From Perkinsus marinus ATCC 50983 (taxonomy: Eukaryota; Perkinsozoa; Perkinsida; Perkinsidae), in the NCBI RefSeq assembly GCF_000006405.1, contig NW_003205389.1:130002-172624 (forward strand): 42,623 nt of DNA, given 5' to 3'. Positions 19,528 through 30,818 of this stretch are shown one piece after another. The notes below the pieces were generated by a model. It was not told the DNA's origin. It saw only the letters and a program-made list of their open reading frames with translations, and made no database searches. Made by a program: the position numbers and the translations under genes. Position 1 is the first letter of the stretch. Every line of letters begins with the position of its first letter.

Positions 19528-21097
19528 ATGTTAGATAATGGATCGACAACCGGGACCCCTCATCAGCAGTCATCTCAGGTGTCTTACCAAGCATTGACGG
19601 ACACTAGGGTGAACAGTAAGAAACCCGCTTCTCCGTGTCATGACTCTCACCATTGTTTGCTAGATGCACGACAAGCGTTTGAAGATATGAATCCAGCAGC
19701 TAGTCGTAATGCTCATGAGATGTTCACATCTGAGATGTCGTAGGGTTCCTATTGGGGTTGCCTGTAGACCTTATGATGATGCTGCTGCCTTTGCTCAGGG
19801 ACGAGCTGTTGGCTAAAATGGCCGACCACAACGAGCCAACAGCATCGGGTAATCGCTATGTCAAGCCCATGGTCTTTGGAGGACTCGATGGAATAAGTAA
19901 TTCTACTAGTATTGGCGGCAACATTCACCCTGTTACGGTATCAGGTACAATGTTTGCTCTCATCGCTGGCTCTGTTGGAGCCCAGCTCACTCTGGCCCAC
20001 ATGGTTGCTGTAGGCGTAGGTAACCTGGTTGCTGGGGCATTTGGAATGGGCTTTGGCGAGTAATACCGACGAGCACTGGGACGGCATGCTCCGTTATTAT
20101 CGCCAAGCTCAGGTATGTATCGGCTAAAGCCGAAACTGATGTTGCTGTGAAGGAACAGAATAGAGAGCAATGGGAGGTCGAGAACTATCCTGAGGTATCT
20201 TGTCGGTGTGGTGGTAGGTGTTGGGGTGGACTCATGGTGCCTTAGGGGGAGATATCTGAGATGGTACAGCTGTATCGTACGCGTGGTATAAGCAAGGATG
20301 ATGCCATCACAGTGGCTACGACATTATCTAAATACAAGGAGTTTTGGATAGAGCACATGATGCTCACTGAACTAGGTGAACTTATCGGTCTAGTTGCCCC
20401 CACGAACATCCACTTCTCAGGGTTGTTCCCGGTAGACGCTGAAGACAGTGCTGCAGCATCAGGATTCGCCATGTTTTGCTCATTTATGATTTTCGGTTCG
20501 GTAGTATCCCTACCACAGCATCTCCCTCCATAGCGTCTTTTAGGTCCCCCTCCTGTCTTATCTCCTCCTTATAATGTTGATAAAGGATTTGCCAGTAGCC
20601 GGCGCGTTTGCGGGTATGCTGGGCGAGTTCATAGTGTATTATACCGCGTATATGAAGACATCGTTTGATGCCGACATGTCGCGTGACCTAGTGGAACGTT
20701 GTTCCTATAGTCAGCTCGTTAGCGTAACGGCCCAGTTTGGTAATATTCGATCACCGACTGGGTTTTTATACCACGCCTTTGTTAATCTATTGCTCTTGCG
20801 TATCGATACACGTGTCGTTGGAATGATCACGGTATCCCTCACTCGGGCCCTCCCAATAGGTACCGTATGCACGAGTTTGCTGACACTGTTCGTTCTTGGA
20901 GTGGTTAAATCCAAAGTAGTTAGTCAGAATCCCCTCAAAGGTGGCATGTACATGCTACTGCAGGGCGCTCTCAGTGCCGCCGCTAGGTAAGCAGTGTCTC
21001 TATACTCCTCCTTCTCCTTAGTATGATTCCTCTTATGTGCAGTTACTGGTTGGGCGACCTCATTCAGAGAGCCTTGGATGCGGCTGGTGTGCACTGA
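19528..21097 (+). CDS. VIT1/CCC1-family vacuolar iron/manganese transporter
   Basis: VIT/CCC1 proteins move Fe2+ or Mn2+ from the cytosol into vacuole-like stores. The ATG at 19528 opens a hydrophilic N-terminus. Introns at 19737-19798, from 19897 (44 nt) and at five or more later sites give the family pattern: VFGGLDGIS joined to TMFALIAGSVGAQLTLAHMV, AVGVGNLVAGAFGMGFGEYV, a charged cytoplasmic stretch (ETDVAVKEQNREQWEVENYP) matching the metal-binding helices, EEF-like helices around FWIEHMMLTELGEL, FIFGSVPLLSYLLL, then TSLLTLFVLGVVKSK and GGMYMLLQGALSAAA joined to SYWLGDLIQRAL. Stop at 21095-21097. The stretch at about 20640-20860 probably hides one more intron I could not place. The GGLDG.xT start and the (S/G)xGEY signature make the family clear; the metal is not shown. 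Confidence 0.85.
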
Positions 21098-21186
21098 TGT
21101 AGCCGTGGGTGCTGTCACGGACCGTTGCTGCCCGATAAGCAACATATGACGGTCTCGTCTGTGTATCTCCTCTAGTATTATTGTTG

Positions 21187-23118
21187 ATGCCAGTCGAGGC
21201 TTTAACGGGGCTACAGCATCATCACATTTTCCGCGTCCATCAGCTGCCGATTTTTTACGTAGGCTGAGGCCAGTTCAGTAGACATTAACACGCCGTACAA
21301 TCATTGCATTCTCGATCGATTTTACTATAGGAGGATTACGAGGCCCACGGCGCATATGTTCACCACATACTACTCAACAACTACTCCAAGGTTAAGCGTA
21401 CGGTCTCGGACACCATACATTTCTTGTGTTGTCACCTACAGCATGTTGTTGAGAGGGGTATCCCGTTAAGGGACTTGGCCATTGTTTTTCTCAGAATGGT
21501 GCTTTTGCTTGTCGGTCCGCTAGAGGGGCCATGGCAGCAGTGGCTCAAGTCTATACTACCTGATGCCCCATGGGATAGGGTAGCTGCTGTGAAAAGGGTG
21601 TTGGCAATAGGAGGAGTATGCTATGCACTGTATCGACTGTGGTATAATGCTGCTGGTAGGGACCTCCCCTTCAAAGGCCCTAGAGGGCCGCCTATATTCG
21701 GTACTACTCGTTCTGGAGTTACTTGTTCGTCGTACTGTTCCTCATAAGGTATGTTCAGTCGGCTTCGTCGTGGTAAGGAGGGTGAGCAGTTTAACCAATG
21801 GGCGTTGGAATATGGCCCTGTATATTCTTTTCGCTACCTCTTCTCGAAGGCTACTGTTCTTTCTGGCATCACAGAAATAGAGCAAGTCCTTAAGGCCCGT
21901 CCGCATGACTTCATCAGGAGGTTTCGGGTGAAGCGCTCCTTTGATGGTATTGGCGCTCACGGTCTGTTCAGTGCTGAAGGGGAGGAGTGGCGGGAGCTGA
22001 GGCGTCTCACTGCGCCTGCCTTCAACGATAAGAAGGTCAATGAGCAAGCTGCTCCGATAATTGAGGAGGCTGTGAGAGAGATGATGGAAAAATGGAGGGC
22101 CCAGGGATCGAACCGGGTACCTAACCTAGTGTGCACAGTACAGGAGGATCTCAATAAGCTGACTCTGGATGTGATATGCCGTTTGACCCTCGGTCGTGAT
22201 CTGGGCTTCCAGAAGGGCTCGAATGACGCCGTGCAAGAGGACATCCGAGTGGCTATCGAAAAGGACCTGCCTCAGCTCCTCCGCGACCGTGCCCCCTGGG
22301 GCAAGATATGGCCCTTCAAGAAGATATGGAGGATATACGACGAGATTACCACCCGAGCTGGCAGGAATAGTAGAATGCTGGCCGACTGTATCCTTAGGCG
22401 GAAGATGGCTATTGCTTCTGGTCACGACACCATCCCGGAAGATCTTCTTCAGACGCTAGTCCAACACTTTACCCTATCGGGAGCTCCTACCCTCAGCGGG
22501 TCCCTCAAAGGCAATCTATTGACCTTCCTCACTGCGGGCAGCGAGACTACCGGTGGTACGGCGAGTTACCTGCTTTGGTATTTGGCGAGATACCCTACAG
22601 TGCAAGACAAACTCCGACAGGAGCTGGCAGCTGGCTCGGGTAGTGTCTTAGATAAGACTAAGTTCCCCTACTTGCATGCGTGCGTGATGGAGGTCCTCAG
22701 GCTACGGCCTGCCGCCTACACTCTTCTACTAGAGACCGCTCGGCCTGGTGTGCTCTTGTGTGGTTCACCTCTACCTAAGGGTAGTGTTATTGTTTGTAAT
22801 CTCTACGGGGCGATGGTCCTCACGTACGGCTCGGAATTCCAACCAGATCAGTGGCTTGATCCCAGTAGTGCTATCTATAAGGACCTTCTGAAGGGTACTG
22901 ACTTGCTATCGTTTGGTTTTGGCCCCAGGGTCTGCGTGGGTAGACAGCTGGCGATCGCTGAGCTCGCTATAATGCTTGCTGCTATCGTCACACACTTCCA
23001 ACTGCAGCTCCCGGATGAGGAAAGTTTACATCTTGCGCAGCACCCTAGGAGTATCTTTAGGTTGACTATGAAGCCTGAGGATGACAGCATACGCCTCGTA
23101 TTAGTCCCAGTGACGTGA
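21187..23118 (+). CDS. Cytochrome P450 with N-terminal extension
   Basis: Heme monooxygenase, likely on the ER membrane. Three exons: 21187-21258, 21331-21700 and 21749-23118, with introns of 72 and 48 nt. The third exon alone carries the catalytic core: helix C WRELRR, the I-helix FLTAGSETTGGTAS with the oxygen-binding Thr, the ExxR motif EVLRLRP, and the heme-binding loop FGFGPRVCVGRQLA with the Cys ligand. Just before it sits the proline-rich hinge PFKGPRGPPIFG, and before that a hydrophobic anchor VLAIGGVCYALYRLWY. Upstream is an unusual stretch of about 120 residues with another hydrophobic segment (LAIVFLRMVLLLVGPL). The long extension depends on the first intron being real; the ATG at 21187 is the only one that gives an open path. 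Substrate unknown. Confidence 0.9.
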
Positions 23119-23228
23119 TGTACCCAAAAGAGTGTATTTTTCCAACTTTGCTATTTGTTATTAGCTCGTGGGACTACCTTATTGCGTTTCCCGAATTGTA
23201 TTGGGAATTTCGGTTACAGTGTAAGCTT

Positions 23229-24333
23229 ATGAGCAGCAGCAGCCTCATGACCATCATCAACACGTTAGCATGGCTCTTTTATAGCGCCATATTCTGGCTA
23301 TGGGAGATCTTTGGAAGGCCTCAGGTGAACTAGTAGGCCTCCGTCCAAGTCGTTCCCTCCCCCTACAGGTCCTCTTCCTCATCCTGGCTAGCTGTTACTT
23401 TGGCGTATGGCGAGTGATGTCGGCCCAGGCGAATGCTAAGGAGGCTGCTAGTCGAAAGAAGGATGAGGAACATGCAAGGCTTCGCTTAGAGGATGGCCGC
23501 CGGTTTATACGCTCTACTCAGATTCGCCTCGTCTGTGGTGGTGTGAGCCGTCCTGACCTAGCGAAGTACTGTGAGGAGTTCAATGGTGAACTTTTCCCTC
23601 AAGTCAGCTTGAATAACGTCTTGCAGTGTGCCATGTCGAAAAGCTATATACCCATGGGGAAAGCGTAGGTCATGAAGAGCATCATTGGGGGTATGCCCCT
23701 CTTCCTGGACAGATACAGTCCTTTAGAATTTCAGCTTCATGAAGGCCCCAAGGAGCACAGGCAGGATCTTGTATGGTCGACACCTGCTGTCACCATACAC
23801 CGTCACCCTCCAGCTACCAGAGACCATCGTAACAACCGCGAACTGCTCCTCCTCTTCGAGAGTGTCTCCAAGCTGTCCGGCATGACTGCGATGGACGCTA
23901 TTGCTCTAACACGGCAGGGCGGCCGATGCTGTTGTCGAGAGCTTACTGCTGGCTGGCTTACCATCAGCCCGGACTGTGACATGTTCCTTACCATCGATCT
24001 GAATAATGCTGAGGGGTTCTTTGCTCTCTACGATGATGCCAACTGTTTCAAGAGGGTTGCCACCTGGTCGCTCGAGGACATGGCTAGGGCCAGCTTCAGG
24101 CTTGACCCTCCCACGCAGATTGATGTCAGTGTTGTCGCTGGCGTACGGACTAGACGATATCAGCTCAAGAATATGAGTGCTGATCTGGTATACGCTTTGG
24201 CGTTGGTGACATGTTATACCTCCCCTCGGAGAGGATCTTCAAGGCTTAGATCAGCCACCAGATGACCTCGACTGCCTTGCTCGTGCATGATGATCGTTAC
24301 CATGTTCTTATTGAACTATTACTACCCTTGTAG
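23229..24333 (+). CDS. Unknown membrane protein
   Basis: ATG at 23229 opens MSSSSLMTIINTLAWLFYSA, a transmembrane segment. Intron 1 (45 nt) joins it to VLFLILASCYFGVW, a second hydrophobic segment, followed by a charged helix (ANAKEAASRKKDEEHARLRL). Intron 2 (about 48 nt, from about 23667) leads to YSPLEFQLHEGPKEH. The middle is a well-conserved-looking globular part with GWLTISPDCDMFLTIDLNNA, ALYDDANCFKRVATWSLEDM and DVSVVAGVRTRRYQLKN, perhaps a PH- or lipocalin-like beta fold. A 43-nt intron leads to LISHQMTSTALLVHDD and a stop at 24331-24333. It lies 110 bp after the P450 gene on the same strand. I do not recognise the family. Confidence 0.65.
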
Positions 24334-24392
24334 CAATCTTGCTTTGAGTTCGTAGTGGGGATGATGAGCTGTGGCCTTTTGTGAGCCTGGCA

Positions 24393-24746
24393 ATGCAGTC
24401 AGCATTCAACTGGTGTGCATCATCATCATCAGCCTACTGTCGGTGTCCTTGGCCGTGGCGAGGCAATCCCTACACTCAGCTAGACTCGGTAGCTTGAATG
24501 CATTACTGCTCTTAGTGGTCATTCTATCATCAGGAAGCGGACTCTGGTCGGCTTGACAGGCGGGTGCTACTCGAAAGTCGGGCGATGGGCTGGGGAGCAA
24601 ACACATGTGAGGTCTTAGATACAGACTTGCCGGCTTTGTCGGGCGATCAGCGGTACCAACCCCAACACTACGAGGGGACACTTCCGAAGGCTCATGTAGA
24701 TAACACAGCATCTGGTAGAGAGTTCCTATGCCCTGAGAGCCTGTGA
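24393..24746 (+). CDS. Small unknown protein, two exons
   Basis: ATG at 24393 gives a short Cys/Trp-rich start, then YTQLDS; a 45-nt GT-AG intron (about 24489-24531) joins in phase to EADSGRLDRRVLLESRAMGW and DTDLPALSGDQRYQPQHYE. The second exon stays open to 24746. The two exons agree in frame and codon feel, but there is no family match and more exons may follow. The LLESRAM stretch is faintly SNARE-like, which is not enough to name it. Confidence 0.35.
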
Positions 24747-24861
24747 CTGGTACGTAGGCTTGCTGACGGAGGAGCCCTTCCCTTCAGCTAACGAGGTGGA
24801 GGAGGGAATGAATGGGGATGAGAAGGATCCGCAGTAGAGGGCGAATCCGTATTATGGCTGA

Positions 24862-25101
24862 GTGGATGGATTATGTATTAGGGACGCCCAGCCAAGTCAT
24901 AGTACCACACCATCGTCGAATCGCGATACGGATCCAGCGGTGAATTACAAAGCAGGTAGGCTGGTGTCCATCTATCTCAAGAGACGGCTCTCGACGCTAG
25001 ATGGTGAAGACTCGGCAACAGCGCCTCCACCTGTGCAAGGCGGCAAGCGACGTGAGCGTAGGAGGAAAAGACAACGGCAACAGCCCCATCAACATTCGTG
25101 A
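24862..25101 (+). CDS. Possible basic-tailed small protein or terminal exon
   Basis: An open frame ending in a strongly basic tail (GGKRRERRRKRQRQ) that looks like a nuclear or nucleic-acid-binding end. It may be the last exon of the preceding small gene rather than a gene of its own; no splice join could be fixed. Confidence 0.25.
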   Translation: MDGLCIRDAQPSHSTTPSSNRDTDPAVNYKAGRLVSIYLKRRLSTLDGEDSATAPPPVQGGKRRERRRKRQRQQPHQHS

Positions 25102-25329
25102 CTCTATTCACAGACTTATTGTCCAATCATTTTGCTCTATATGTGATATATACTGAGTTGGGGTGTCACTCAAACTGATCGGCTGGTTGCATCCAACAAT
25201 GTCACCAGAGGACACCGAAGGGACTTCCTTTCATGTGGGAGGGAGGGGGGGGGGGGTAGTTCTCAAGAGCCTCAACAGTTGATGTTCGAACAGCTCAACA
25301 CCTTGGGATAGAACACCGCCGACGACGAC

Positions 25330-25360
<31 letters not shown>

Positions 25361-26606
25361 GTGACTTCGGGCCTTTTGGTAGGCCATCATCTACATGCCG
25401 CATAACTATTCTTCGCCGAGTTCTATCTCTTCGAACATCGAATGGTACGACACTTTAGGAGAAGGTGTGTGCCTCGAAAGCCGCATAATGAAGGCTCCAA
25501 CATCATCTTAGTGGAATCGATCTTTGAAGGTCCTCTTTAGGGGCCTGGTACCGATAGATCCCACCCTGCAGTGCTGTCAGCACAGCTCCTAGCAACAGCC
25601 GTCCGACAGCCCCTGGAGTATTCCTTCACCATGGCAAGTTATTTCAGTTCTGCATATTGAGGACTCTCCTCCGATGAGCAGCTTTCTGACTATCACGTCG
25701 ATGGTAGCGGCGTCCTCCTACCAGGCGTATCGCACACTGACCAGCCTTATGTGATCAAGCCAGCTAGTCCCAAAACCCTCAGTTGCCTGTTGATCTCTAT
25801 GACTCATTCAACCCTTCGACGTCAGCTTTGAGGAGAGTCGACTGCCACGGCTATCCAAGGATGATATCATGAACCTTGTGATCCGAGAGAGATTCCTTCC
25901 GAGTCTAGAAGATGCGACAGTCACATTTTATCTCGTCTCGCCAACAGGACCAAACTTTTGTTGAAAACCTGAATCTTGTCAACTGTTACAGCGGATTGAA
26001 TTGTCACACTACTTCTGATGTACATATCGGCGCCGTCGGCCGCCTCCTACCTATCAGTGGTACGCTATCACCCATAGCCTTTCCGGCAAGGCGTATACAT
26101 CACTGATGGTCTCTCTTATTTTCCTCACCCATCCGGTCACCGTTCTACCTAAGGATTTGTCTCGTAACCCAACCGTATCCCCCGACTGTTAGAAGTCAAC
26201 TTTCATATATCAACTCAGCTCCATCTTATCAGAGACAGGTGATCATCGTGTTTATATTAACTACACTGTATACTTTCTCCTCTAATGTACAAGTATAAAC
26301 GTTTGTACTTCTCTACAGTGATACAAGTTTGTATCACTGGATACTGTCTCCTCCAGATGCATCAGGTATATGTCGACAACACCGATGTAGAGCAGGAATG
26401 TGATGGTGAGCTCAACAACGACTACCTTGGTCCAATTGCTATCCTCCCGGTTCATGATGTCACTCTTGCTATACTCTAACCATTCCTAAGGAGGTATCTA
26501 TGTCCTTACTTATTCAACGCAACGAATACGAACTTGACAACCAATTTGCAATAATGCATCACAGTAATGCCGGCGAATGCTGTTGGATTATCTCATATCT
26601 GACGAT
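25102..26606. other. About 1.5 kb without a supported gene
   Basis: Contains a G-rich run at about 25237-25257, a (GAT)n microsatellite at 25321-25362, short coding-like stretches (for example a plus-strand frame reading KDDIMNLVIRERFLPSLEDA near 25858-25920) that could be decayed gene or element remains, and a 22-bp palindrome AGTGATACAA-GT-TTGTATCACT near 26320. None of it could be assembled into a gene. Confidence 0.5.
25321..25362 (+). repeat. (GAT)n microsatellite
   Basis: Three GAC units run into about ten GAT units. No gene around it. Confidence 0.9.
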
Positions 26607-27221
26607 CATATACACCCCTCCACATATTCTTAGCATAACCGGTTTTTCGACTCGTGTACAGCCACCACAACGAGTATCATCTTGCGGCTCAGGGAGGTAT
26701 GTACTTATGCTTTACCTGATATGACCTCCAAGTTTCAGGGCCTAACTCTTCGTAGTTAGTGAGAAGTCGAAGACCGGTAAAACGTTTTCTCCACATATTC
26801 TTAGCATACACGTGTTAAAACTGCGCCTCAAAATACCAACTTTTACTCGGGGAGTATATCTATAACTCCGCTCCTGATCTAATGCTATACATCAACAGAA
26901 AGAGAATCGCTCATAATGGTATCCTTCCATGTTTCACTCTCATATTTGGATCAGGAGCGGAGTTATAGATATACTCCCCGAGTAAAAGTTGGTATTTTGA
27001 GGCGCAGTTTTAACACGTGTATGCTAAGAATATGTGGAGAAAACGTTTTACCGGTCTTCGACTTCTCACTAACTACGAAGAGTTAGGCCCTGAAACTTGG
27101 AGGTCATATCAGGTAAAGCATAAGTACATACCTCCCTGAGCCGCAAGATGATACTCGTTGTGGTGGCTGTACACGAGTCGAAAAACCGGTTATGCTAAGA
27201 ATATGTGGAGGGGTGTATATG
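26607..27221. repeat. Perfect 273-bp inverted repeat with 69-bp spacer
   Basis: The left arm 26607-26879 and the right arm 26949-27221 are exact reverse complements by my reading, with no mismatch or gap, around a spacer at 26880-26948. The outer junctions share only the arm sequence and show no target duplication. Inside each arm a 19-bp motif, TCCACATATTCTTAGCATA, occurs twice (26619-26637 and 26790-26808). Transcription through it would give a long perfect RNA hairpin. It could be a foldback element, a recent inverted duplication, or an assembly artefact. Confidence 0.93.
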
Positions 27222-27509
27222 CATATGCTTTCCATCATATTCCTGCTCCAGCAACACTCGAGACAACACCGCTTGTATTGAACAGAACTGGGGTGTCGAA
27301 TCGGACATAGGACTCCTCTCCTTCTTGGCTATGACAGCAGTGCTAGTCAGTGTTGAGTCATGATACCACATCATGGCTTCGAGCATGTTGAGGAATGTCA
27401 TTCTTTGCTGCTTCTCTCTAAGGGCGCTCTCCTTGACGCTACGTAATTTTGATGGACACGATGATATGTCCGATCGTTGGCGCATGCCCACACAATGGTT
27501 GCAACCCAT
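27222..27509 (-). CDS. Possible minus-strand coding remnant beside the inverted repeat
   Basis: An open minus-strand frame reading SKLRSVKESALREKQQRMTF, LNMLEAMMWYHDS and LSRVLLEQEYDGKH looks protein-like but has no family match and runs straight into the inverted repeat arm. It may be an exon of a gene disrupted or bounded by that repeat. Confidence 0.25.
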
Positions 27510-27616
27510 GTGGCACTATGGTGAATATTAACGCGCGGCGCAGCAGCGACTCACCTCACCTTAACGACTTCAACTCGGCAACATCAACAGTAGAGTGAGA
27601 ACTATGCTACACGATG

Positions 27617-29669
27617 CTACACTGGTTCGGACATCATCAATCTTGAAGGGGAACTCGCTGTGCTGTTAGCTTTCGAGTCTTCGGAAAAGATAGTTTTCAC
27701 CGGCTCCCCTCCTACGACATCTGTCGGGACAGACGGTGCTGCTGCAACCTGACCAACGATGCAATATGGAAAACCAATGCAGACACTCCTCGTGATGCTC
27801 CACATCGTCGTAGAGCCTCCTGTTGCCCACCCACCTGCTCCTTAACAGCAATCACGTCAATATCCTGTTGCTCGTCCATGAGCTTATCGAGCTCAGCCTG
27901 CAGGTCGGGATCCTGTTCTACTGCAGCACCACCATTCAGAGACATCGCCGCTATGGCATCCGACACCAGCTGGAGGGAATCCCTCATAGATACAGTCTAT
28001 CGGGTAGAGCTCACTTCTATGTCTTCTCTCACTTCCTGCATATCCTCGGCTAGCTTATCAACGTGTTCCAAGTCGACCTAAGCCAGAGCATCACTCCAGA
28101 ATACTATCGTAGATAACAACTGACTTTCTGTTCCTTTGCCATCATCGTGCTTGCCGAAAGAGCCTCAACCACTATACTCTGTATTTCAGCTGTTGCTGTG
28201 AACCCGCCTGACAGAGTTGCTATAGGCTGCTTCTTCCTCCTCACAGCCAAGGCCTTACTAGTGCTCTGGAGCTGAAGACGATATTTACCTAGCTCGTCTA
28301 GTCGGCCCTGCAGTAGAGACCGTTCCTTCAATGCTTGCAACGCTAAAGGCTTGCGACCTACCAGGGACAGGACTACCGTGACATTAGCGAGGATCACCAA
28401 TGCTACTCACCAGCACGAAGGTGTTCTCGAGCCCGACTGTCAGCCTTAGACCATGCAGCTGTGAGAGACTCCTGACATGTGCCCTACTGCAAACGGCTCA
28501 AAGGTCACCAGAATGGTCACCTCCATGGAGTCGATTCTGCCCAAGGCTATTCTATGGACCAGATGTGCCTTATCGACAGGGCCTGCTGCTGTAGGGCTGC
28601 CCACCTACTATCGAGTTGGGAGCTTTGCGACCGAGCTTGTGACTACCTTCACACCCCGCAACATCCCCGAGGTCGTACCCACAGTATCACAGAACACTGA
28701 TGCCTTCCCGACCGACGCCATGTACGCTAAAACAGCCTCCTTTGCCTTTCCACAGGCTGGGACACTGAGCCCGAATCCAACCGAAGTGGCTCTCACTGAG
28801 AGGTCCAACAGAAGTAGACCGGAGGCCACACAGTCAGCGTACTGCTCGTTAGTTCCTCCTCCACAATGTGATCGAACTCTTGCAGTGTTAAGACCGAATT
28901 GTCGTGAGCAGCAGAGGTCCTCCTCAACACTCTGGCCGTTAGCTGGGATAGTTGCCGTCTCGATAACAGTACGGTATCATCTCCTACGTCTAGCATTAAC
29001 AAGAATAGTCGGCACCAGACATGAGTATCCAGAGTGCTACCCTTTTCATCAGCTGTACTATCGCTGCTCCAGATCAGTCCTCGGACGATGGCTGCCATTT
29101 TGGTGATCAGTCCTGACCTAAAAACTACAGACTCGCTACAGTTCGCCTAGGACGCGCTAGAGCCAAGGCCTCTATCACGAAGCTCACCCCGCGTTGTTCT
29201 CAGCGGCTCCTGCTACTGCTGTTACTGCCGGTTGAGACCATAGATCTGCATACTCTCTAGCTGTCTGTGTCTCGGTCAATATCTCGTTTGACTCCGCTAT
29301 GATGGCAGGCAGACTCGGCAGGGCTTGCCGAGGGTTCACATGCCGGGCCCACCACTAAAGGAAGGCTCCTCCTCCTACTACTACCTCATCAGGGGGAGAC
29401 CTACCTTCCGCACCTCTGTGCATGTCGTCGCTACACCTCCTTCATATTGTAAAACCGTTGAGATTAGATCAGACCAGTACTTCACTTTATACGCTTCATT
29501 GTCATGACCATTGTATGTGCTACATACCTGACCAAACGGCCTCCCCTCTAAAGAGGACCTGGGTATACCACCGCACTCGTGATTGGTTGAAGTTGTTGTC
29601 GAGCTCGAGCTCCTGTCGTAAGGGCAGAGGAAGGCAGACGCTGCTACTGGGCTCCCTGCTCATCGACAT
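27617..29669 (-). CDS. CHMP7: CHMP7-like ESCRT-III protein
   Basis: CHMP7 combines an ESCRT-II-like winged-helix region with an ESCRT-III (Snf7) domain and acts in nuclear-envelope and membrane sealing. From an ATG at 29669 on the minus strand, about ten exons join in frame. The N-terminal part reads QSRVRWYTQVLFRGEAVWS, YWSDLISTVLQYEGG, then NPRQALPSLPAIIAES and LTETQTAREYADLWSQP, a fair match to the CHMP7 N-terminal region. The middle (LDTHVWCRLFLLMLD, LTLQEFDHIVEEELTS) suits the second winged helix. The Snf7 domain follows: RIDSMEESLTAAWSKAD, SRAREHLRAGRKPLALQALK, RLDELGKYRLQLQS, EIQSIVVEALSAS, HVDKLAEDMQE, then the acidic end DPDLQAELDKLMDEQQDID. A Ser/Pro tail stops at 27617. The basic helix with RAGRKPLAL is the clearest ESCRT-III mark. 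Other long Snf7 proteins are possible, but the N-terminal region favours CHMP7. Confidence 0.75.
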
Positions 29670-29900
29670 TGATGCCACACTAGGACTAGTTCTGTGAAAG
29701 GGGAAGCCCCTATAACGGAGCATGAGCGAGCCAACGAGGAACTGTAATAACTCAACATGCACTAAGCCATGATAAGACGAACCCATTGCAGTTTACGCTG
29801 ATCTGTGGGGTAGAACGGCGCAGTTCCAGGGCAGACCAGGCTGCTGTTGATCCTCGAAAGCGGCATAAAACCCTTCAGTACTAACACACAGGACCATCTA

Positions 29901-30488
29901 TTAAATTCCCAAGCACAATGCTACCGCTATAATACTCAAATATGGTGTATACTCATTAACCCTCTTCCGCCTGTCCCACCTGGTCACGATGGGCCCAACA
30001 ACTGCCTTAATAAGCTCTATAAGATACATCCAGCCTTCTGAACTCTTCCCAGCGTGATGCTTACCCATCTCCAGACGTCCACACGACATCACCCTCAGTG
30101 AAGAGTCCTCGTTGGCCTTCAACTACAGCTTTCTATCGACTTCATATCACCCTGTCGGTGACTACGAACAGATGAAGCATAGAAGCCTCACCATCCTTCA
30201 CAGAAATGTTCCCTCCCTTGCTAACCTCCTCTGCTGAGGCCATTATCAATGGCATCATCATTGATAATGATGCTTCGGAAATTGCCCCTCCTTTCCTTGG
30301 TAAGCGACCAGCCTTCCTCTGGACACCGGGAATAGAGACATGCAACAGTCACGCTCATGGGACCATGACGGTGATATAATGCAGGTAGTAAGCCTTACCA
30401 GGTAAGGTATGATAAGGAGCGACCGGATACCCCAGACGGATGTTTCTTGACAACTGATGAACGCAAGTCGGTGTGATAAGACATTCAT
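29901..30488 (-). CDS. Unknown protein, three exons
   Basis: The minus-strand ATG at 30488 opens MNVLSHRLAFISCQETSVWG. An intron of about 85 nt with a GTAAGG donor joins in phase to RKAGRLPRKGGAISEASLSM and MMPLIMASAEEVSKGGNISV; a 45-nt intron joins to LKANEDSSLRVMSCGRLEMG and GWMYLIELIKAVVGPIV, stop at 29901. The joins keep frame and the residues look conserved, but I do not recognise the family. It lies between the CHMP7-like and phosphatase-like genes, all on the minus strand. Confidence 0.45.
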
Positions 30489-30818
30489 CACTATCTCAAT
30501 AACCTCGAGCGTTCAACTAAGCAGTGGTGGCAAGAGGACAACAGCAGATGGGGGGGGGGCCAGGGCATCACCCGAAGATGAGACAAATGATAAAGAAAAT
30601 GATCATGATGATGACGAGGACGTTGTTGATAGCAGTTCATATCAAGTGTCATCCCTTCCCCGTAAATATAGGGGGACTATCAGCCGGACCGCAACATCGT
30701 CGTGATTCATCATCCTGTTGAGGGGAGCCCCCTCGGGCATCCCATGCCGTATACTCATCTACTTCCGTTAAGCCATACCTAATCACCACACTACCTCTCT
30801 ACTCCAAGGCAACCCCTA

